A DNA stretch of 64,000 bases. It comes from Allacma fusca. Lineage: Eukaryota > Arthropoda > Collembola > Symphypleona > Sminthuridae. The stretch is taken from contig OX359250.1 of assembly GCA_947179485.1 (NCBI GenBank), forward strand, positions 34,440,783 through 34,504,782, read 5' to 3'. Shown here in pieces: positions 1 through 11,385 of this stretch (position 1 is its first letter; every line of letters begins with the position of its first letter). The notes under the pieces were generated by a model. That model was not told the DNA's origin, ran no database searches, and worked only from the letters and a program-made list of their open reading frames with translations. The position numbers and the translations under genes are program-made.

Positions 1-206
1 ACTTGAACAATGCTGTCAAGTTGATGAGCTGTTGTTATAAATTACAATAGCGTATGTATTGATCAGCACTCCAATAATTTGTGCAGAGCTCTTTGTATAA
101 GCTTGAACAATGTAAGGTCTTGAGTGAAGAATACAAATAGCAGCATCGTTATTTATTTTATCACCACTTTTCCAACAATCAGTTCTTCGAGGAAGGAGTG
201 GATTTC
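1..206 (-). pseudogene. Family I serine-protease-homologue exon, broken, at window edge
   Basis: Read on the minus strand, an acceptor (ttttcag) opens at 206 and the frame gives DCWKSGDKINND followed by HSRPYIVQAY and IIGVLINTYAIV. This matches the family I N-terminal exon of the array (DCCNNGD, then HSRPF, then GVLINAYTIV). After the IV the frame runs into NNSSST and a stop. The SAHQVD segment of the good copies is visible as AHQLD one frame over, after a net gain of about 7 nt, so the frame is lost exactly at the histidine region. The Pro-rich linker is absent here. The rest of this copy lies beyond position 1. I call it a decayed copy. Confidence 0.6.
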
Positions 207-255
207 CTGAAAATTAAAAACATTGTAATTTAGTTGCATGCAAATACTGACATTT

Positions 256-525
256 TCAAATAATTCTAAATTTCAAAGCGTAGTAACCATTTATTTTAGC
301 TCGAGATATTACGTTAACGAAACGAGCAAAACTCAAAACTAGTTTGACCAACCTCCTAGAAAATTTAATCGCGTTCTCTAAATTCCAAAATCCAGCCAAT
401 CCAGTGGAAATATTGGCAGTGCAATTGTAACCATCTCTAAAGTCGGGGAACGTTGGAAGATAGATGCTAAAAGTCATATGTTGAGTCCCGTTGCCCTGAT
501 AAATGACAGGGGCGCCCCAATCATT
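256..525 (-). pseudogene. Orphan C-terminal exon of a serine protease homologue
   Basis: An acceptor (ttttatag) precedes NDWGAPVIYQGNGTQ, which matches the YDWGAPVTCRGNGDQ start of the family II last exon, with Trp at the catalytic-serine position. The rest (GYNCTANISTGLAGFWN) diverges strongly. The stop codon found after CRGW in the good copies is lost, so the frame runs on to 256. I could not find the matching middle or N-terminal exons in 526-1285, only a weak trace near 610-650. It is either a decayed gene or a divergent member whose other exons I cannot recognise. Confidence 0.5.
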
Positions 526-1285
526 CTATAAAATGAATATTACGAAAGCATGAATACAAAATGTCTTAAAGATTAAAACATAAGATACAAAATATTACGT
601 TTGTGACTCCATGCAGACCAAGGGCACTAACTTTATCTCTGGAAATGAATTCACTACAATATCAACTTAAATATCAATTAATATTCACTAATTTTTGGAT
701 GTGGGACAGAGGGGGTTTAAGATTTTCAGGGGAAACAGCACTCATCCCATTTGTGTAATATATAATGCATGCATTTTGTGTACTACAGTATCCCTTAAGA
801 CACTAAAGGTGACTCAACAAGTCATATGTGGTTATGGTAGATTCTTGTGTAAATTAAATAATAATAGTCTGACATAGCCCTGAGGTTCTTCGCATTCTTA
901 ATTACCGATTTCAGACATTCTCTGGTTTAAATTTAATTTTAAAGTTATGATATTTTTGGGGCTCTAGTAGCTCCAGATATTCCAGTAGAACCATTGTAAT
1001 GGTTCATGGATATTTGGGTCCAAATTCTACAATAATGGTCAATTGCAAAATTCCAGTCAAACCATTTATAGAATTTGGTACAACACCCGGCGCTAAAACC
1101 AAAAGCGCATTATTTGTGCACAATTTATGGGTTACGATGCTGTATAGGCATTAAATGCTTCAGTGTTAAAATACTGTGGAAAAAATTATTCATCTACTTG
1201 AGGAATGAGGGAAAGTGTAATTGTTTATAAAATCGGATCATGTCAACAAGAGTGTTGTAATTTCTGGGCTTGTCCTACTATACAG
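526..1285. other. Spacer, no gene recognised
   Basis: AT-rich sequence with a few short open frames and no recognisable protein. A short stretch near 610-650 on the minus strand might be a remnant of a protease-homologue middle exon, but I cannot support it. Confidence 0.4.
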
Positions 1286-1844
1286 CAGAGATGCGCAAAG
1301 GAAATAGCCTTCCTTCAAGCCTTCGAAGGCAAAAATTCAATAAAAATTTCCCCTTCAACATGTCGTAGAATGAAGCCCTCTAAAAAATCTGCCTTCCTTC
1401 ACCCTTCCTTCCAAAATACATACAATTATTTTTGCCTTCAGCCTTCTTCTAAAAATAGCCTTCCTTCAATTTTAAACTACAACCCGCTTAAAAACGTTTT
1501 GCCCCAGTAGGATTCAGCGCAGTGAAGAGAGCGGGCACACACTGTCAGTTGTGAGTTCACGAATTGGTTGTATTGTTGCGCTGGCAGCTATACGTCGTTG
1601 CATATGATATGCTTTCACGTTATAGATATTTCGTGTACCTGGAAGCCTTCACGGCCTTAGAGGGCTAATATTTAGGAACCCTTCCTTTACAATCCTTCAC
1701 TGCTAGTTTTTGTGAAGGCTTCCTTCAGCCTTCAGAAAAAAGTATCCACATCCTTCCATTCCTTCTGCAACGTTAAGAAAGTTACCTTTCCGCCTTCAAG
1801 GAAGCCTTCTTGGAAGGCTAGCCTTCGAAGGCTGCGCATCTCTG
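1286..1844. mobile_element. hAT-type non-autonomous element with CCTTC words
   Basis: The ends are CAGAGATGCGCA and its inverted copy TGCGCATCTCTG. They are flanked by a perfect 8-bp target-site duplication, CTATACAG (1278-1285 and 1845-1852). An 8-bp duplication with CAGRG-type ends is diagnostic of the hAT superfamily. The 559-bp interior has no transposase and is filled with repeated CCTTC/GAAGG words. A relative with the ends CAGAGATGTTCA lies at 44584-45147. Confidence 0.85.
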
Positions 1845-1852
1845 CTATACAG

Positions 1853-2268
1853 TATATTAGGGTAAGGGAGTCCGTGCTGCCAGAAATTATGGAAATCATT
1901 GCTTTGAAAGAATTTCAAGGATAACTATCATTACAATGAGCATTATGCACATGTGTCTTTACTTTATAGCATACACTAGATACAACTTCGTTGATTTGAA
2001 CTATAGTAAATGTTCCTAAAGATGTTTTCCAAAAATACGCTATACTTTAACAAATATGTTTGAACAATTTTAGAAAATTCTGAAAAATATTTATATACCA
2101 TAAAACAATTTTATCCCCAAAAGTCTATTTCCACCAACATAAAAACATCAATGATTTGTCCGAATAATTTAAAAATCTTTATGAAATCAAACTTACTTCA
2201 ACCCGGTGTATCGAATACACAAGTGAACCATTGTAAAATTGACATTGGAAAACGTACCAATATAAATG
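1853..2268. other. Spacer, no gene recognised
   Basis: AT-rich sequence between the hAT element and the first family I gene. Nothing was recognised. Confidence 0.4.
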
Positions 2269-3747
2269 CTACAACTTTCTGTGTAAGTTTGGTGGGAACA
2301 ACGTTCCGTTATTATTGCGATAATACTTCAACGTATACTTTTCCCACACGTTGTTTCGGCCTTTCTTAATTCTGTTGCTAGCCAACTTCGAGGGAGTTCT
2401 GCAATTGAGGTTAGAATTCCATCCGTACAGTAGGCATATGCTGAAGACAATTGCATGGAAGAAAATCTTGGAATCATGCGAACAAATGACCGGTGACCCC
2501 CATTCATGCTGCAAATTCAAAATTTTGTGGAATTAGTGTAACGTACGGGCAAACCCAACGGTAAACTGCTTGAATAGAAATGACCTAAAATGGAAATACT
2601 CAAAAAATATATGATTTCCAAATTTATAGTAGTTGCATTAGGCCATGTCAAAATTTGTAGTCAATGGGGTAACATTATCAAATTAATTTTAATAGTCGGA
2701 ATTTTCGAAGGATTTAAAATTTTGAAACGGCTTTCCAGCTGATTTTTTAGTTTTTCAAACTGATTAATTTGACGCTGGCATGCATGTTTTTTTTAATTAA
2801 TCCAAAAGTTGTATGCAAGCTCCCTATATTGAAAAATGTGTGCATGACTGATAAAACTAAGGAAAGAAGGTACAGAAATTCCTCTTCAGGGAACAAAATA
2901 TAGGCAAATATATCACAATATACTCACACTACACTTTTACACATAAAACATATACTAATACTGTACCAAGAGAATCTGGTTATTTCAATATACACATATA
3001 AAAACTTGGTTTACCAGACAAGCTCCTCCTTTCACGCAAGTGATTGTTTCATGAACATTTTTGCACGTGCTGGGGTCTTTGAATGTCACTTTCTGCTCTC
3101 GTAGCTGTGTCTCCGGAGAAGTTTGTTGCCAGGCAATTATGCTGCATTCCTCTATTGGTTTATCACCTGCTGGAGCAAGGCCAATGGAATTCACGTACTC
3201 GTTGAAGGCAAAGGGATCAGCAAGGTGGATCAAACCGTAGTCAAATGCATTTTCTGGTCTACAAAATTTTAGAATTTTAAAAGAGCCTTTGTGAGTTCAA
3301 GAACTACTTTCCTCTATTTTGTGAATTTCTTCATATTATAAGTGTCTTACTTTCCGTTTTCTGGATGTTTCGAAGTTGAACATGGAGACCGGGTTTGTTG
3401 CGTACCTTCGTACTTGCCTAAGAAGTGTTTCCCTGCTGTAATTTTTCGGATATTGTCAACTTGATGGGCTGATGTTACAATAGTGTAAGCGTTGATCAAT
3501 ACTCCAATGGAAACGTCTTTAGAGTTCTCCATATGAATCATAACAATGAATGGTCTCGAGTGAGGAATAGCACTATCGCCGTTTACAGTGTCGCCGTTAT
3601 TACAACAATCCTTTGGTGTTGGAGTTGTAGGTGGCAGGGGTGGTGCTGGAGTAGTGGGAGGCGGGGGTGGTGGAGGAGGAGGCGGAGGAGGAGGTGGAGA
3701 AGGTGGAGGGGTTGGAAGAGGTGGAGGAGGTGGAGGAGGTGTTGTTG
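2269..3747 (-). pseudogene. Family I secreted serine protease homologue, copy 1 (frameshifted)
   Basis: Exons in transcript order are 3747-3351, 3258-3015 and 2508 downward. The first gives a Pro/Thr-rich linker, DCCNNGD, HSRPFIVMIHM and IVTSAHQVD. The second gives PENAFDYGLIHLADPF, and the third HEWGSPVICSHDSK. The fold is that of chymotrypsin-like S1 peptidases. His and Asp of the triad look retained (SAH, FDYGLI), but GDSGGP has become HEWGSP, so Ser is Trp. Splice phases agree. In the last exon a 2-nt deletion relative to copies 2 and 3 (near 2440) shifts the frame, so the C-terminal Cys and normal stop are lost and translation runs to 2269. The TATA-like box of the other copies is also degraded here. 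The first (signal) exon was not identified. Probably a decaying gene. Confidence 0.7.
3610..3747. repeat. GGT/GGA-rich coding microsatellite (poly-Pro linker)
   Basis: The plus strand shows runs of GGTGGA/GGAGGC. On the minus strand these encode the Pro-rich linker of family I copy 1. The equivalent tract is short in copy 2 (8519-8564) and long in copy 3 (13440-13558), so tract length varies between paralogues. Confidence 0.8.
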
Positions 3748-4033
3748 CTATAAACGTAAAATGTAAAGTCAATATATAAATACTCGTTGTTTTACATCTT
3801 ACAAATTGAATACTATGGAAAGTTTGAAAGTCGATGAAATTTTGGTTGTTACTACTTAAAGAAAGTTCTCGTTTTAACGTGCAGCTCTATGTACGCTCCC
3901 ACGTAATTCCCACAAAAATTAATCCAACCCGTAGTTTTATAGATTCAAGTAATTACATGTTTTCGGAAGCATTTTAGCTGACAGTACTACTCTCACCGGC
4001 AAACGTACAAATGCACTAAACTCAAAAAATGGT

Positions 4034-5159
4034 TTACCAACCCCTGCAAAGTTTGGTCGCAGTCTTGACTTCATCATCAAACCATGGTTGCGGCAGATGA
4101 GCTAATAAATTTATTGACGCTGGGCCACAGTGAATGAAAACTGCAATGACTTGAGCAATAACTATAACTTGGTCACCATTGCCCCGACATGTTACCGGTG
4201 CACCCCAGTCGTACTGGAAAATTAAAATATTAAAATTGAAAAGAAAACATTTTCTTTGCTTTTGGTCAAAAATTCTGACGCTTTTGAAAATTGTTAGCTT
4301 ACATGACAAGCTCCTTTACTAATACACTGAATAGTAAAATGTTGCCTTTGGCATTCCTTAGCTGGTAGAACTTCCACCCAGGTTTCCCGTAATACTTCGG
4401 AATATTCAGGTTTTTCACCTTCTGACACTCGTCCCCAGCCAGCAATCTTACAATTAGTGGTTGGATATCCTCCCCCAGACCCAAATACAGGAAATTTTGC
4501 GGGCTGGACATACTCGTTAAAAATCAAGGGTTCACGCAAATGGATAATACCATAGTTGAAAGATACTGTGTCACCACTGAGGCACAAGACACACATTGTT
4601 AGTTTATACACTGAATCCTTATTTTACACTGAATTTTTTACTGAACCTTTGTCAAGAATTGCAATATTGTCACCAAACCTTCCTAATTGTGGATGCTTCG
4701 AAATCATACAAGGTTTTCGTTCTTGTTGTGTGTCCTCGTACGTGTCATGGTCGTAGAACTTGCCAGCCAAGATTTTGGTGACTGTTTCAATTTTCCTGCC
4801 CATAGCAATTATTGTCCATTTATCGTAAACTACGGCAACAGAAACTCTCCCACCAGAGATCAGTTGAACAATGTAGGGGCGTGAGTGAGGGGGATTAACA
4901 GGCTTCCCTTTCAAGATCCTCTTGCGCTGACCATTTTCACCCTGAACCTCGATTGAGTCATCTTCTGCCCAAGTGCTGTAAAAATCTTTTCAAAAATCAA
5001 GCTAAGTTGTAGATTTTTTTAATTTGGAGAACGTTACATGGTCTCTGAAAATTGGACTTTTTCATACTCGACATGTAGTTATTATTAAATGTTAAATATT
5101 ATGTAATTACCCGTAAAAATAACTAAGAATAGGAATGCTTTCCAAGAAACACAGTACAT
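4034..5159 (-). CDS. Family II secreted serine protease homologue, copy 1
   Basis: Exons on the minus strand are 5159-5111, 4964-4679, 4576-4303 and 4213-4034. Exon 1 gives a hydrophobic signal peptide, MYCVSWKAFLFLVIFT. Exon 2 gives EDDSIEVQ, then QRKRILKGKPVNPPHSRPYI, where RILKG sits at the place of the usual R|IVGG activation site, followed by WTIIAMGRKIE where trypsins have TAAHC. Exon 3 gives FNYGIIHL, where the catalytic Asp is Asn, then AGWGRVSEGE. Exon 4 gives YDWGAPVTCRGNGD and ends CRGW-stop; GDSGGP is YDWGAP, so Ser is Trp. All three triad positions are substituted, so no proteolysis is expected. The frame is open throughout. The donor of exon 2 is GTTTGG, weak but in the same place in all three copies. 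It lies about 290 bp upstream of family I copy 1 on the same strand. Confidence 0.75.
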
Positions 5160-5661
5160 TTAGTCCGGCTAAAGGTTTCAGGATTGGGAATCTAAAATCT
5201 TCCATTCAAGAAACACATTTTACGGTAATTTTTAAACAAATGTATGCGAGACTAAAAATTCTTCTTCCATTGATATCACATTGAACGTTGCTATTTCTAT
5301 CCTCAGTGCAAAATGTTTACGATTCTTGGATATTTGGGTTCAACTTCCATAACATGAAAATAGCTTTAATTTGATTCTGTGTGATTGAAGTTTGAGCAGT
5401 ACGAATCAACAACGCGTGCATTGTTTCTGAAATTAATGGGTGAGGATGCTGCAGAGACAATTAAGCACACAGCTGTATTAAAATCGTTCTCCAACAAGTA
5501 TTTGTCAAATGAGGATATGAGGGGAAATTGTTGTTTACAGTATAATAATTTCAAGGAATTTTAAAACAAGCATGATTTTTGTTTTGAAACTATTGCATGG
5601 AAAATGTGTATGCACATCCTTGGCCGTCATTCTTTCTACTACCCTAATTCCGAGTTCACAC

Positions 5662-6477
5662 CTAGTGCCGTCCATGGAAACAGGAGACGTCCAAGTTTCT
5701 GGCTACGGGAACAGGAATGGGTGCGTATGGGAACGCAAATTTTGTTCCCAAAACATTTTGGGAACGTTTGTGAACATAGAAGTTGTTCCCAAATTATAGG
5801 AACAAAAGCGGTTTTGGGAACAGGAACAAAACGTGTACCTTCCTGGTATTTACATAAAGTTTGTAATAAAAAATACCTCATTCCTAAAATATGATTTTAA
5901 AAGTGCGTCACAACATATCAAACAAGTCACTCTTTCGCACGCCATTGTTTAAAATGCACCGAACCGCGTGGAAAAAATTAAATTGTTTGGAATTTAAACA
6001 CAAAATCGGAGCTCCGAAAACTCCAGCCTTCTGATTTCCTTATTAGTTCGGTAAAAGGATAATGCAGGTGCTACTTGTCATGGCTGGTTTCAGTTACTAC
6101 TGTACATTGTGGAATTAATTTAGTGACTGTCACTGAATAATCATTTAATTTCGAGTCCCTGAAGGCATTGGAGGTGGTGTGCTGTTATTTATTTAGAAAA
6201 AAGTCGATTTGATATTTGTTTTTTTAAAGCAATGAATAAATTGAGTTACCTTCGGCGTAAATGTTTAATTCTAAATTGCAAGTCCTTTCATTTCTCTGCT
6301 AGTCTTTAAGTACTTTTGGGATCAAGAACCTTCCTGTTCCTGCAGGAACAAGTTCAGGAACTTTGAACTTGTACCCAATTTTATGGGAACGGGATAATTG
6401 CTTTAGTTGCTGACAAAATGGGAATAGGTACAAGAACAGGTATGGGTAACAAATTGCCGTTCCCTTGGACAGCACTA
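5662..6477. mobile_element. hAT-type non-autonomous element (TAGTGCYGTCC ends), copy A
   Basis: The left end TAGTGCCGTCCATGG and right end CCTTGGACAGCACTA are inverted repeats. They are flanked by the 8-bp direct repeat GTTCACAC (5654-5661 and 6478-6485). The interior is full of GGGAAC/GGAACA words and has no long frame. The same element sits at the same place in the next unit (10587-11385), while the third unit has an unoccupied site near 17600. Confidence 0.85.
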
Positions 6478-6485
6478 GTTCACAC

Positions 6486-7273
6486 TGCACTTCTGCAGGG
6501 TCAACATTTCCTTCCGGAAGTCAATTCACTTAAAAGTATGCGAGGTTAGTTTTTAAATAATCGTCACCAAAATTTTGAAAGCAAAGCCAAAAGTTAATCG
6601 TTTTGTTTTCTGTCAATCGTTATGAAATAATTGGAATAGGTCTATAATACTAGGCTCAATTTATTTTAATCTCTTTCAAAATAAATTATTTCTTAATTTA
6701 AGTTTCGCCAAGGCTAAATCATCGGAGAACCTGCAATTTTCCCAGAGAGGACAAATTATCCACTGATCATACGTTCAAATTGATACAAATTTTCAACTCA
6801 GGTTTTGACTTAAATTTCAAAACAACTAAATTTGAAATGTAGTAAACAGTATCGGAAGGTCATCAAAAATACCCTAATTATTATACCGTCATTTTGAAAA
6901 ATCACAGCAGCTTTTTAATGGCAATTCCCGTCTCAGTCGTTTTATAAATTATTAATTTAAAAAGACAAACAATGGTCCGTGCTGTGGCCAAGAAAATCCT
7001 CTCACCAAGAACCACATGTTCCTTAATAGAAAATGTACCGATTTAATTGTTTCAAATAATTCATTTGTTTGTGAAGTTACTACAAAAAAAACCGGACGTG
7101 TCGGTATGACTTTGTCAATTTCTGTTTGTAACTTCATATTTCATTTAAAAAAACGGATTTACGAAACTTCAGGAATTAAAAAAATGATTTCTATAAGTAC
7201 TAATGACGACATCAACGAAACATTTTTATGTGTTGGGGGAAGCTTTCGTCTTACAATTAATAGTTTGAATTCT
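6486..7273. other. Unit spacer, no gene recognised
   Basis: Closely matches 11394-12180 in the next unit, so it is shared by duplication. No coding potential was recognised on either strand. Confidence 0.5.
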
Positions 7274-8564
7274 TCAACGTATACTTTTCCCACACGTCGT
7301 TTCGGCCTTTCTTAATTCTGTTGCTAGCCAACTTCGAGGGAGTTCTGCAATTGAGGATAGAATTCCATCCTTACAGTAGGCATTTGTTGAAGACACAATT
7401 GCATGGAAGAAAATCTTGGAATCATGCGAACAAATAACCGGTGACCCCAATTCATGCTGCAAATTCAAAATTTTGTGGAATTAATGTAACGTACTGGCAA
7501 AAACACCCGTAAACTGCTAAACGGAAACAATATAGAAATAACCAAAAACGGCAATACTCATAAAATACATTATTTCCAAATTTATAGTTTTTGTTAACAA
7601 TTCTTGATAAAGTTTATTTCATTAGGCCAGGTCAGAATTTGGAGTCAACGGGATGAAAATTAGATTTGAATTAGAATTGATTTTTTTCGAACTGATCATA
7701 AAGCTGTATGACAGTTCCCTATGTTGAAAACTGTGCGCATGACCGATAGAATAAAGGAAAAAAATTGAAAAAATTCCTCTTCAGGGAACAAAATATAGAC
7801 AAATATATCACAATATACTCACACTACAAATATTCTACTCCGCTGGCATACAAAACATATACTTATAATGTACAAAGAGAGTCTGGTTATTTCAATATAC
7901 ACATATAAAAACTTGGTTTACCAGACAAGCTCCTCCTTTCACACATGTGATTGTTTCATGCACATTTTTGCACGCGCTTGGGTCTTTGAATGTCACTTTC
8001 TGTTCTCGTAGCTGTGTCTCCGGAGAAGTTTGTTGCCAGGCAATTATGCTGCATTCCTCTATTGGTTTATCACCTGCTGGAGCAAGGCCAATGGAATTCA
8101 CGTACTCGTTGAAGACAAAGGGATCAGCAAGGTGGATCAAACCGTAATCAAATGCATTTTCAGGCCTACAAAATTTTAGAATTATAAAAGAGCCTTTGTG
8201 AGTTCAAGAACTACTTTCCTCTATTTTGTGAATTTCTTTATATTATAAGTGTCTTACTTTCCGTTTTCTGGATGTTTCGAAGTTGAACATGGAGACCGGG
8301 TTTGTTGCGTACCTTCGTACTTGCCAAAAAAATGTTTCCCTGCTGAAATTTTTCGGACATTGTCAACTTGGTGGGCTGATGTTACAATAGTGTAAGCGTT
8401 GATCAATACTCCAATGGAAACGTCTTTAGAGTTCTCCATATGAATCTGAACAACGAATGGTCTTGAGTGGGGAATAGCAAGATCGCCGTTTACTTTGCCG
8501 TCGTTATTGCAACAATCGTTTGGTGCTGGAGTTGTAGGTGGCGGGGGTGGAGGTGTTGTTGGTG
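7274..8564 (-). CDS. Family I secreted serine protease homologue, copy 2
   Basis: Exons found on the minus strand are 8564-8258, 8165-7922 and 7456-7274, with matching phases. The product has a short linker (APTTPPPPPPTTPAP), DCCNNDG, IPHSRPFVVQIHM, VLINAYTIVTSAHQVD, PENAFDYGLIHLADPF, SIIAWQQTSPET, then HELGSPVICSHDSK, and ends TTCGKSIR-stop. The triad His and Asp look retained; the Ser region GDSGGP is HELGSP, so Ser is Leu in this copy, unlike the Trp of copies 1 and 3. No R|IVGG activation site is seen: the sequence runs from a Cys-Cys motif straight into HSRPF. The first exon (signal peptide) is not resolved; it should lie between 8564 and the TATA-like site at 8846-8854. A secreted binding or decoy role is only an inference. 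Confidence 0.7.
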
Positions 8565-8845
8565 CTATCTCGATAAACGTAAAATGTAAAGTCAATATAT
8601 AAATACTAGTTGCTTTAGATCTTACAAATGGACGACTACGGAAAGCCTAACGAGGTAAGATTTCGGGATCGTACTTGCGGATTCAAACAAAGCATAACAC
8701 ATATTTTAGTAATTATTACTCCTCGAGTATGTTTCAGAAGAATACATCGCATTTTGCCCCGTCTCGTAGGGTAAGTCACCAGAGTTTCAGAATTTAAAGC
8801 GATACCTGCCTTTTTCAAAATTTTCAGGTCACGTTTTAACGTGCA

Positions 8846-8854
8846 GTTATATAC
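8846..8854 (-). promoter_or_regulatory. TATA-like box of family I copy 2
   Basis: The minus strand reads GTATATAAC within a block (CACGTGG..GTATATAACTGCACGTT) that is nearly identical upstream of copy 3 (13822-13830). In copy 1 the same block reads GTACATAGAG near 3885, so the box is lost. It lies about 280 nt upstream of the first recognised exon. Assigned by position and conservation only. Confidence 0.4.
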
Positions 8855-8977
8855 ACTTCCACGTGATTCCCAAAAGATAATCCCTCCATCATGGCGCACC
8901 CGTAATTTTATGGATTCAAATACATATTTTCAGCTGACAGTACTACTCTCACCGGCAGACGTAAAAAGGCGCTAAAC

Positions 8978-10090
8978 TCAAAAAATGTTTAACCAACCCC
9001 TGCAAAGTTTGGTCGCTTTCTTGACTTCGTCATCAAACCATGGTTGTGGTAGTTGAGCTAATACATTTATTTCTCCCGGGGGGCCACAGTGCTTGCGGGC
9101 TGATATGACTTGAGCAATAACTATATCTTGGTTCCCATTGCCCCGACATGTTACCGGTCCGCCGTCGTCGTACTGGAAAATTAAAAAATTTGAAATTGAA
9201 AGTATAAAAATTCCATTTGTCGATGGTCGCAAAATTGTGACGCTTTTGAATATTTTTAGCTTACATAACAAGCTCCTTTACTAATACATTCAATTGTAAA
9301 ATGATGCTTATTGCATTCCTTATTTGGTAGAACTGTCACCGAGGTTTCCCGTAATACTTCGGAATATTCTGGTTTTTCACCTGCTGACACTCGTCCCCAG
9401 CCAGCTATTTTACAATTAGTCGCTGGATATCCTCCCCCAGACCCAAATACAAAGAATTTTGCGGGCTGGACATACTCGTTGAAAATCAAGGGTTCACGCA
9501 AATGGATAATACCATAGTTGTAAGTTAAGTCACTATTGAGACACAAGACATACATTGTTAGTTTATACACTCAATCCTTTCTTACACTGAATTTTGGTCA
9601 AGAATTGCAATATTGCAACCCAACTTTCCAAATTTTGGATGCTTCGAAATCATACAAGGTTTTCGTTCTTGTTGTGACTCCTCTCACTTGTTATGATTGT
9701 AGAACTTGCCAGCCAAGATTTTGGTGACTGTTTCAATTCTATAGCCCACAGCAACTATTGTCCATTTATCGTAAACTACGGCACCAGCAACATGCGCTGT
9801 ATACATCAGTTGAACAATGTAGGGGCGTGAGTGTGGGGGATTAACAGGCTTCCCTTCGAAGATCTTCTCGCCCTGACCATCTTCACCCTGACTCTCGATT
9901 GGGTCATCTTTTGCCCAAGTGTTGTAAAAATCTTTTCAAAAATCAAGAAGTTAATCGAAGAAAGTTACATGGTCTCTGAAACTTAAACTTTTTCATACTC
10001 GACATGTAGTTATTATTAAATGTTAAATATTATGTAATTACCCGTAAAAATAACTAAGAATAGTAATGCTTTCCAGGCAACACAGTACAT
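8978..10090 (-). pseudogene. Family II serine protease homologue, copy 2 (premature stop)
   Basis: Exons on the minus strand are 10090-10042 (signal MYCVAWKALLFLVIFT), 9907-9625, 9532-9265 and 9172-8978. The second exon contains an in-frame TGA: copy 1 reads KFYDHDTYEDTQQ, while here it is KFYNHNK-stop-EESQQ, near 9690. The activation-like site has become GEKIFEG. The third exon keeps YNYGIIHLREPL, and the fourth begins YDDGGPVTCRGNG, so the Ser position is Asp rather than the Trp seen in the other family II copies, and the exon ends CRGWLNIF-stop. The reading frame is otherwise well preserved, so the stop looks recent, or it may be an assembly error. Confidence 0.7.
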
Positions 10091-10586
10091 TTAGTCCGGC
10101 TAAAGTTTTCGGGATTGAGGGTTTAAAATTTTCCAATCAAGGAACACAATTTAATGTATTTTTAGACAATTGTATGCGAAACTAAAAATTCTTCTTTCCA
10201 TTGGTATCACATTGAACTATGGCTATTTCCTTCCTCAATGCAAAATGTTTATGACTCTTGGATATTTGGGTTCAACTTCCATAACAATGAAAATAGCTTT
10301 AGTTTGATTCTGTGTGATTGAACAATGAGCAGTGCGAATCAACAACGTATGCATTGTTTCTGAAATTAATGGGTGAGGATGCTGAAGAGACATTTAGCTC
10401 ACAGCTGTATTAAAATTGTGTCCCCAAATAGTATTTGTCAAATGAGGATATAAGGGGAATTGTTGTTTATAAAATGTCCAAATCATTTTAAAACAAGCAT
10501 GATTTTTGTTTTGAAACTAGTGAATGAAAGATATGTATGTACAGCCTTGGTCGCCATTCTTTCTAGTAATCTAATTCCTGGTTCAC

Positions 10587-11385
10587 CTAGTTCTGTCCAT
10601 GGGAACAGGAGACGCCCATGTTTGTGGGTACGGGAACAGAAATGGGTGCCTTTGGGAACACAAATTTTGTTCCCAAAACACTTCGGGAAACATAGAAGTT
10701 TTCCCCAAAATATAGGAACAAAAGCGGGTTTGGGAACAGGAACAAAACGTGTACCTTCATGGTATTCACATGAAGTTTGTAAAATAAAAATACCTCAATC
10801 AGAAAATATAATTTCAAAAGTGGGTCACAACATATCAAGTAAGTCACTATTTGGCATGCCATTATTTAAAATGCACCGAACCACGTGGAAAAAATTAAAT
10901 TGTTTGGAATTTAAACACAAAATCGGAGCTCAGAAAACTCCAGCCTTCTGATTTCCTTATTAGTTCGGAAAAAGGATAATGAAGATGCCACTTGTCATGG
11001 ATAGTTTCAGTTACTACTGTTCTTTGTGCTATTAATTTAGTGACTGTCACTGAATAATCATTAAATTTTGAGTCGCTAAAGGTATGGGAGGTGGTGTGCT
11101 GTTATTTATTTTAAAAAAGGTCGATTTTATATTTGTTTTTTAAAGCGATGAATAAATTGAGTTAATTACTTTCAGCATGAATGCGTAAGTTGAAATTGTA
11201 AGTACTTTCATTTTTCTGCTAGTCTTTAAGTACTTCTGGGAATAGGAACATTCCTGTTCCTGCAGGAACATGTTCAGGAACTTTGAACTTGTACCTAATT
11301 TTATGGGAACGGGATAATTTGCTTTAGTTCCTGACAAAAAGGAACAGATATGGGTACAAAATTTCCGTTCCCTTGGACAGCACTA
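10587..11385. mobile_element. hAT-type non-autonomous element, copy B (duplicated with unit)
   Basis: The ends TAGTTCTGTCC and GGACAGCACTA correspond to copy A at 5662-6477, and the flanks (GTTCAC on the left, GATCACAC on the right) are decayed versions of its GTTCACAC duplication. Flanks and interior align along their whole length with the previous unit, so this copy arose by segmental duplication and not by a second insertion. Confidence 0.8.

Noticed and set aside
3533-3779. Plus-strand Gly-rich or Arg/Trp-rich open frames
   Set aside because: They are the antisense of the Pro-rich linker of family I copy 1; the minus-strand reading continues in phase into conserved exons.
4964-5111. A 7-nt micro-exon (AGACCAT) between the signal exon and exon 2 of family II
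   Set aside because: Phase would work in copy 1, but the needed acceptors are lost in copies 2 and 3, while a direct splice to the next AG (ttgggcag or gcaaaag) works in all three copies.
8636-8899. Minus-strand frame MRHDGG..., or an internal MRCILLKH start, as the family I signal exon
   Set aside because: No version gives a donor in the required phase in all three copies, and copy 1 lacks the segment; the signal exon is left unresolved.
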